Part shown: in pieces, positions 6,331-8,128 of the stretch
Position numbering within the stretch: the stretch's first letter is position 1
Layout: every line of letters begins with the position of its first letter
Source of the DNA: Planctomycetaceae bacterium
GTDB lineage: Bacteria > Planctomycetota > Planctomycetia > Pirellulales > Thermoguttaceae
DNA length: 8,128 nt
Direction: 5' to 3'
Assembly (NCBI GenBank): GCA_031266315.1
Contig: JAISBG010000539.1
Coordinates: 1 to 8,128, forward strand
Position numbers and translations under genes: made by a program
Notes under the pieces: model-generated
The model's input: the letters and a program-made list of their open reading frames with translations, nothing else
Told to the model about the DNA's origin: nothing
Database searches by the model: none

Positions 6331-6380
6331 AGTCGGCTAACGCCGACGCAACCGTTCAGCGAACGGTTACCCACCTTATG
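6331..6380 (+). repeat. hairpin repeat family, copy 3, with an adjacent second hairpin
   Basis: AACCGTTC (6350-6357) pairs perfectly with GAACGGTT (6361-6368) around the AGC loop. After one mismatch, a further G-C pair (6348 with 6370) completes the same 10-position stem as in copies 1 and 2. Directly before it, GTCGGC (6332-6337) pairs with GCCGAC (6342-6347) around TAAC, giving two hairpins in tandem. Confidence 0.75.
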
Positions 6381-6389
6381 GTTGCTTAC

Positions 6390-6418
6390 CTTTACTTCGA
6401 TTCCTTGTGAACGGTTAC
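6390..6418 (+). repeat. 29-bp dispersed repeat, copy B
   Basis: Begins CTTTACTTCGA and ends GAACGGTTAC. It matches 92-120 at 23 of 29 positions with transitions only. Its last 10 bases repeat 6361-6370, the right arm of the copy 3 hairpin, so they could compete for the same left arm. Confidence 0.6.
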
Positions 6419-6429
6419 GGAATATCAAT

Positions 6430-6723
6430 TCATGGTTTTTCGACTTTGATATTTAATTCAGTTTTTCCATTGACCGTGCAACTCAAACCGCTTTGGGTTG
6501 GGTCGGAAAATTTGTTGTGGATCATTGGCGGTAACGGAATTGGTTGTCCTTTATGATCGGCTTTTGCTTTTCCGATTGGGGCGGAGATAACAGTTACTTG
6601 ATAGTCGCCGTTTGGTATGCCTTTTTTCATATCGCCGCCGTAAATTTGAAATGTACCGTTTGCCATGATTTGTCCGCCGGCACTGTACGATGCGGATTGC
6701 CTGCTCTTTTTGTGTTTTTTCAT
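6430..6723 (-). pseudogene. 5'-truncated carboxypeptidase-regulatory/transthyretin-like small protein
   Basis: From the ATG at 6723 the product has 97 residues. Its body, ASYSAGGQIMANGTFQIY, then GIPNGDYQVTVI, PPMIHNKF and SDPTQSGLSCTVNG, ending KVEKP, follows the second half of the small beta-sandwich proteins abundant in Planctomycetes. Those proteins normally start with a lipoprotein signal and a first half of the form 'GTVT-DGKPL-GTVVF' (from memory). Here only the basic stub MKKHKKSRQ precedes the body, so the export signal and roughly 40-50 residues are missing. The upstream DNA (6724-6830) is AT-rich, broken by stops and shows no missing half in another frame. An in-frame TTG at 6777 adds residues that do not supply it either. 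There is no Shine-Dalgarno site. I read it as a decayed or truncated gene; a short cytoplasmic variant is the alternative. Confidence 0.6.
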
Positions 6724-6771
6724 ATGTTTCGCGTTAAAATATGAAAATTTCACTGAATAATTACAAATGCG

Positions 6772-6791
6772 TAACAATTCCGTAATTGTTA
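6772..6791. repeat. 8-bp perfect inverted repeat, possible operator
   Basis: TAACAATT and AATTGTTA flank a CCGT centre. Being AT-rich with a short spacer, it could be a dimeric regulator site or a weak hairpin. It lies upstream of the truncated minus-strand gene. Confidence 0.4.
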
Positions 6792-6824
6792 AAAAAAATA
6801 CCGATTTTATGATTTACACGGTAT
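6791..6824 (-). terminator. terminator-like hairpin with T-run
   Basis: On the minus strand ATACCG (6824-6819) pairs with CGGTAT (6803-6798) around a 15-nt loop, followed by an eight-T run. The T-run fits an intrinsic terminator, but the short stem and long loop make it weak. No minus-strand gene is visible upstream for it to terminate. Confidence 0.3.
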
Positions 6825-7079
6825 AGTGAGTTATGAATTTAATGATTTTTGAAAAAACAGTTGCTCCCGATAATAGGAAAGACGTTATGATATGGTATGA
6901 TAAATAAACTCAATGAAGTAGAAAATCATGATTATGATCATTCCTTTGTCCCTTCACCTTTTTTTCGAGTGCTTTGCGTTTTGGAGAATTTTTTTTAACG
7001 TGGAACATGTGGAATTTTCAATTCCAACCCAACTCATGAATTATTACCGGCAACCGACAATTTATTGTTTTCAACGAAC

Positions 7080-8128
7080 ATGAACGAATTTGATAACCAA
7101 TTTTATCGTGAAACTCCTGAAGAAACTGCTATAAGACTTCGTGCCAAGATTGCGGCAGGGGAATCGTATTTGAAGCCGGAATTGGCAAAAGTTTTAATGT
7201 TGTCGGCTCAGCAATCAGCCGTTAATCAACGATTTGATGATGCTCTTTTTCGTGTTGATGAAGCCCTTGCTATTGCAGAAAAACTGATTGAAAATGATCA
7301 GACCGAATTTCAGACATTTTTGATTCCCTGCTTCCTTTTTCGGGCAACCATTACGTTGTTTCACCGAGGTCCAGAAGCCGGATTAGTTGCCTTTAATGAG
7401 GCAATTCAGTATTTCACGGAAAAAACAGATCGGGACAACCCTATTATACAAAACGGATTGGCGATTGCTCTTGTGAATAAAGCGAAAATTCTGACAAATT
7501 CGCTTGGCGCCTATTCAACGGCAGTCGCCACTCAAGAACAAGCCGTGAAAATCTGGCAATACCTGTTGCGCTCCAACGGTACAGAATATCGACAACAACT
7601 TATTTCCGCTTTGCTGGAATGCGGTGATTTGAAAATTTTGTGCGGAAATTCGGCAAAAGCTCTTCCTGATTTTCGGGAAGCGTTCGACATTGTCCATGAG
7701 GGAATTATTGACGGATTGGCTGAACTTTATCCGGTTTTGATTCAGGTGTTGCTGAAACTAACAAAACTCTATGAATACCTCGGCGATCTTTCCAACGCTT
7801 TTCATTCAGTGCGGGAATCAATTCAGATTGTTCAGGATTTGGTGAACGGAGGAGAATCACAGGCGAAAATCATGTTGACAACACTGTATTTACAACATGG
7901 AAATCTCTTTGAACGACGCGGTCAACATGCAGCGGCTTTAGAGGAATTTGATCGTTGCCGTGATGTTTATTACGAAATTCTGCGTTGGAACGAAAAACCA
8001 ATATCAGGAAATTATGTTCTTCGGGTTGGTTTGGCGAATGTGTTGATGTTTCGCGGCAACATGTTGACGGAGTTGGAACGTTACGGCGAAGCGATGACCG
8101 CGTTCGACGAATCCGCAAAACAATATCA
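7080..8128 (+). CDS. TPR-repeat protein, 3' end outside the window
   Basis: An ATG at 7080 opens a frame that continues without a stop to the right edge, giving at least 349 residues beginning MNEFDNQFYRETPEETAIRL. It has no signal peptide or membrane segment, so it is probably cytoplasmic. It consists of helical TPR-like repeats about 40-50 residues apart: NQRFDDALFRVDEALAIAEK (about 49-68), GAYSTAVATQEQAVKIW, GNSAKALPDFREAFDIV, GDLSNAFHSVRESIQIV, GQHAAALEEFDRCRDVY and ERYGEAMTAFDESAKQY at the edge. The spacing of the A-x-x-x-F/Y helices fits TPRs, which mediate protein-protein contacts. An enzymatic or kinase domain could follow beyond the edge, but none is visible. It is transcribed away from the pilus genes. 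No Shine-Dalgarno site is visible upstream, as for several neighbours. Confidence 0.82.
   Translation, partial: MNEFDNQFYRETPEETAIRLRAKIAAGESYLKPELAKVLMLSAQQSAVNQRFDDALFRVDEALAIAEKLIENDQTEFQTFLIPCFLFRATITLFHRGPEAGLVAFNEAIQYFTEKTDRDNPIIQNGLAIALVNKAKILTNSLGAYSTAVATQEQAVKIWQYLLRSNGTEYRQQLISALLECGDLKILCGNSAKALPDFREAFDIVHEGIIDGLAELYPVLIQVLLKLTKLYEYLGDLSNAFHSVRESIQIVQDLVNGGESQAKIMLTTLYLQHGNLFERRGQHAAALEEFDRCRDVYYEILRWNEKPISGNYVLRVGLANVLMFRGNMLTELERYGEAMTAFDESAKQY

Larger units (their letters stand above)
6231..6380. mobile_element. 150-bp composite palindromic (BIME/MITE-like) element
   Basis: The ends are CATAAGGTGGGCAACC (6231-6246) and the complement of GGTTACCCACCTTATG (6365-6380): 16-bp terminal inverted repeats with one C/T mismatch. 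Each end continues into a hairpin of the same family (copies 2 and 3) facing the other. There is no reading frame of note inside. No target-site duplication is evident. Mobility, presumably driven in trans, is an inference. Confidence 0.6.
5949..6429. other. repeat-rich intergenic region upstream of the PilP-like gene
   Basis: Nearly 500 nt without an established gene. It holds, in order: the leader of the PilP-like gene (no convincing sigma-70 promoter found by eye), a possible 51-codon plus-strand ORF (6049-6204) containing two 9-bp tandem tracts, a 150-bp composite palindromic element (6231-6380) and copy B of a 29-bp repeat (6390-6418). Confidence 0.6.
6724..7079. other. AT-rich intergenic region between divergent genes
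   Basis: About 356 nt between the truncated minus-strand gene and the plus-strand TPR gene. It holds two adjacent inverted repeats (6772-6791 and 6798-6824), a 24-codon plus-strand ORF (6833-6907) without a good ribosome site, the hairpin TGGAATT-TTC-AATTCCA (7010-7026) and the near-palindrome ACAATTTATTGT just upstream of the TPR gene start. I could not settle on a promoter by eye. Confidence 0.5.

Noticed and set aside
6833..6907. 24-codon plus-strand ORF starting MNLMIFEKTVAPDNRKD
   Set aside because: Too short, no clear Shine-Dalgarno site and no recognisable family. It could not be told from chance.
6941..6995. Possible further 9-bp-type tract (CCTTTGTCCCTTCACC, then CTTTGCG)
   Set aside because: The units are not evenly spaced and do not match each other well enough to call a repeat.

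Overview
This is an AT-rich bacterial window dominated by type IV pilus-type machinery on the minus strand. The sequence suggests a Planctomycete or a close PVC-group relative. The strongest clue is the small minus-strand gene at 6430-6723, whose C-terminal half has the layout of the short carboxypeptidase-regulatory/transthyretin-like proteins that are multicopy in Planctomycetes. Weak or absent Shine-Dalgarno sites, a GTG start and many palindromic intergenic repeats fit but do not prove this. The assignment is an inference.

Layout, in the direction of minus-strand transcription (high to low coordinates): a 5'-truncated small Planctomycete-type protein (6723-6430); a repeat-rich intergenic region (6429-5949) holding a 150-bp palindrome-bounded composite element and a possible 51-residue plus-strand ORF; a PilP/GspC-like membrane-anchored protein (5935-5288); an outer-membrane secretin (5277-3289), 10 nt downstream; an intergenic region with another hairpin repeat; an HNH endonuclease gene (2985-2146) that looks like an intruder; a TPR protein, possibly a lipoprotein (2028-1306); and a PilT-type ATPase (1295-261), again 10 nt downstream. 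On the plus strand a TPR-rich protein starts at 7080 and runs off the right edge.

The pilus story is coherent. The PilP-like protein would link the inner-membrane complex to the secretin pore, and the PilT-like ATPase would power fibre retraction. PilM/N/O, the extension ATPase PilB, PilC and pilins are not in this window. The two gene pairs (PilP-like/secretin and TPR/PilT) read as one pilus locus split by the HNH gene. That gene has its own strong ribosome binding site and an AT-richer N-terminal half, and it lies between two intergenic repeats.

No clearly new defence or biosynthetic system is visible. The most interesting material is intergenic: a family of hairpins with a constant AGC loop and covarying 10-bp stems, a composite element with near-perfect 16-bp terminal inverted repeats, a 29-bp repeat pair differing only by C/T transitions, and four separate tracts with an exact 9-bp period.
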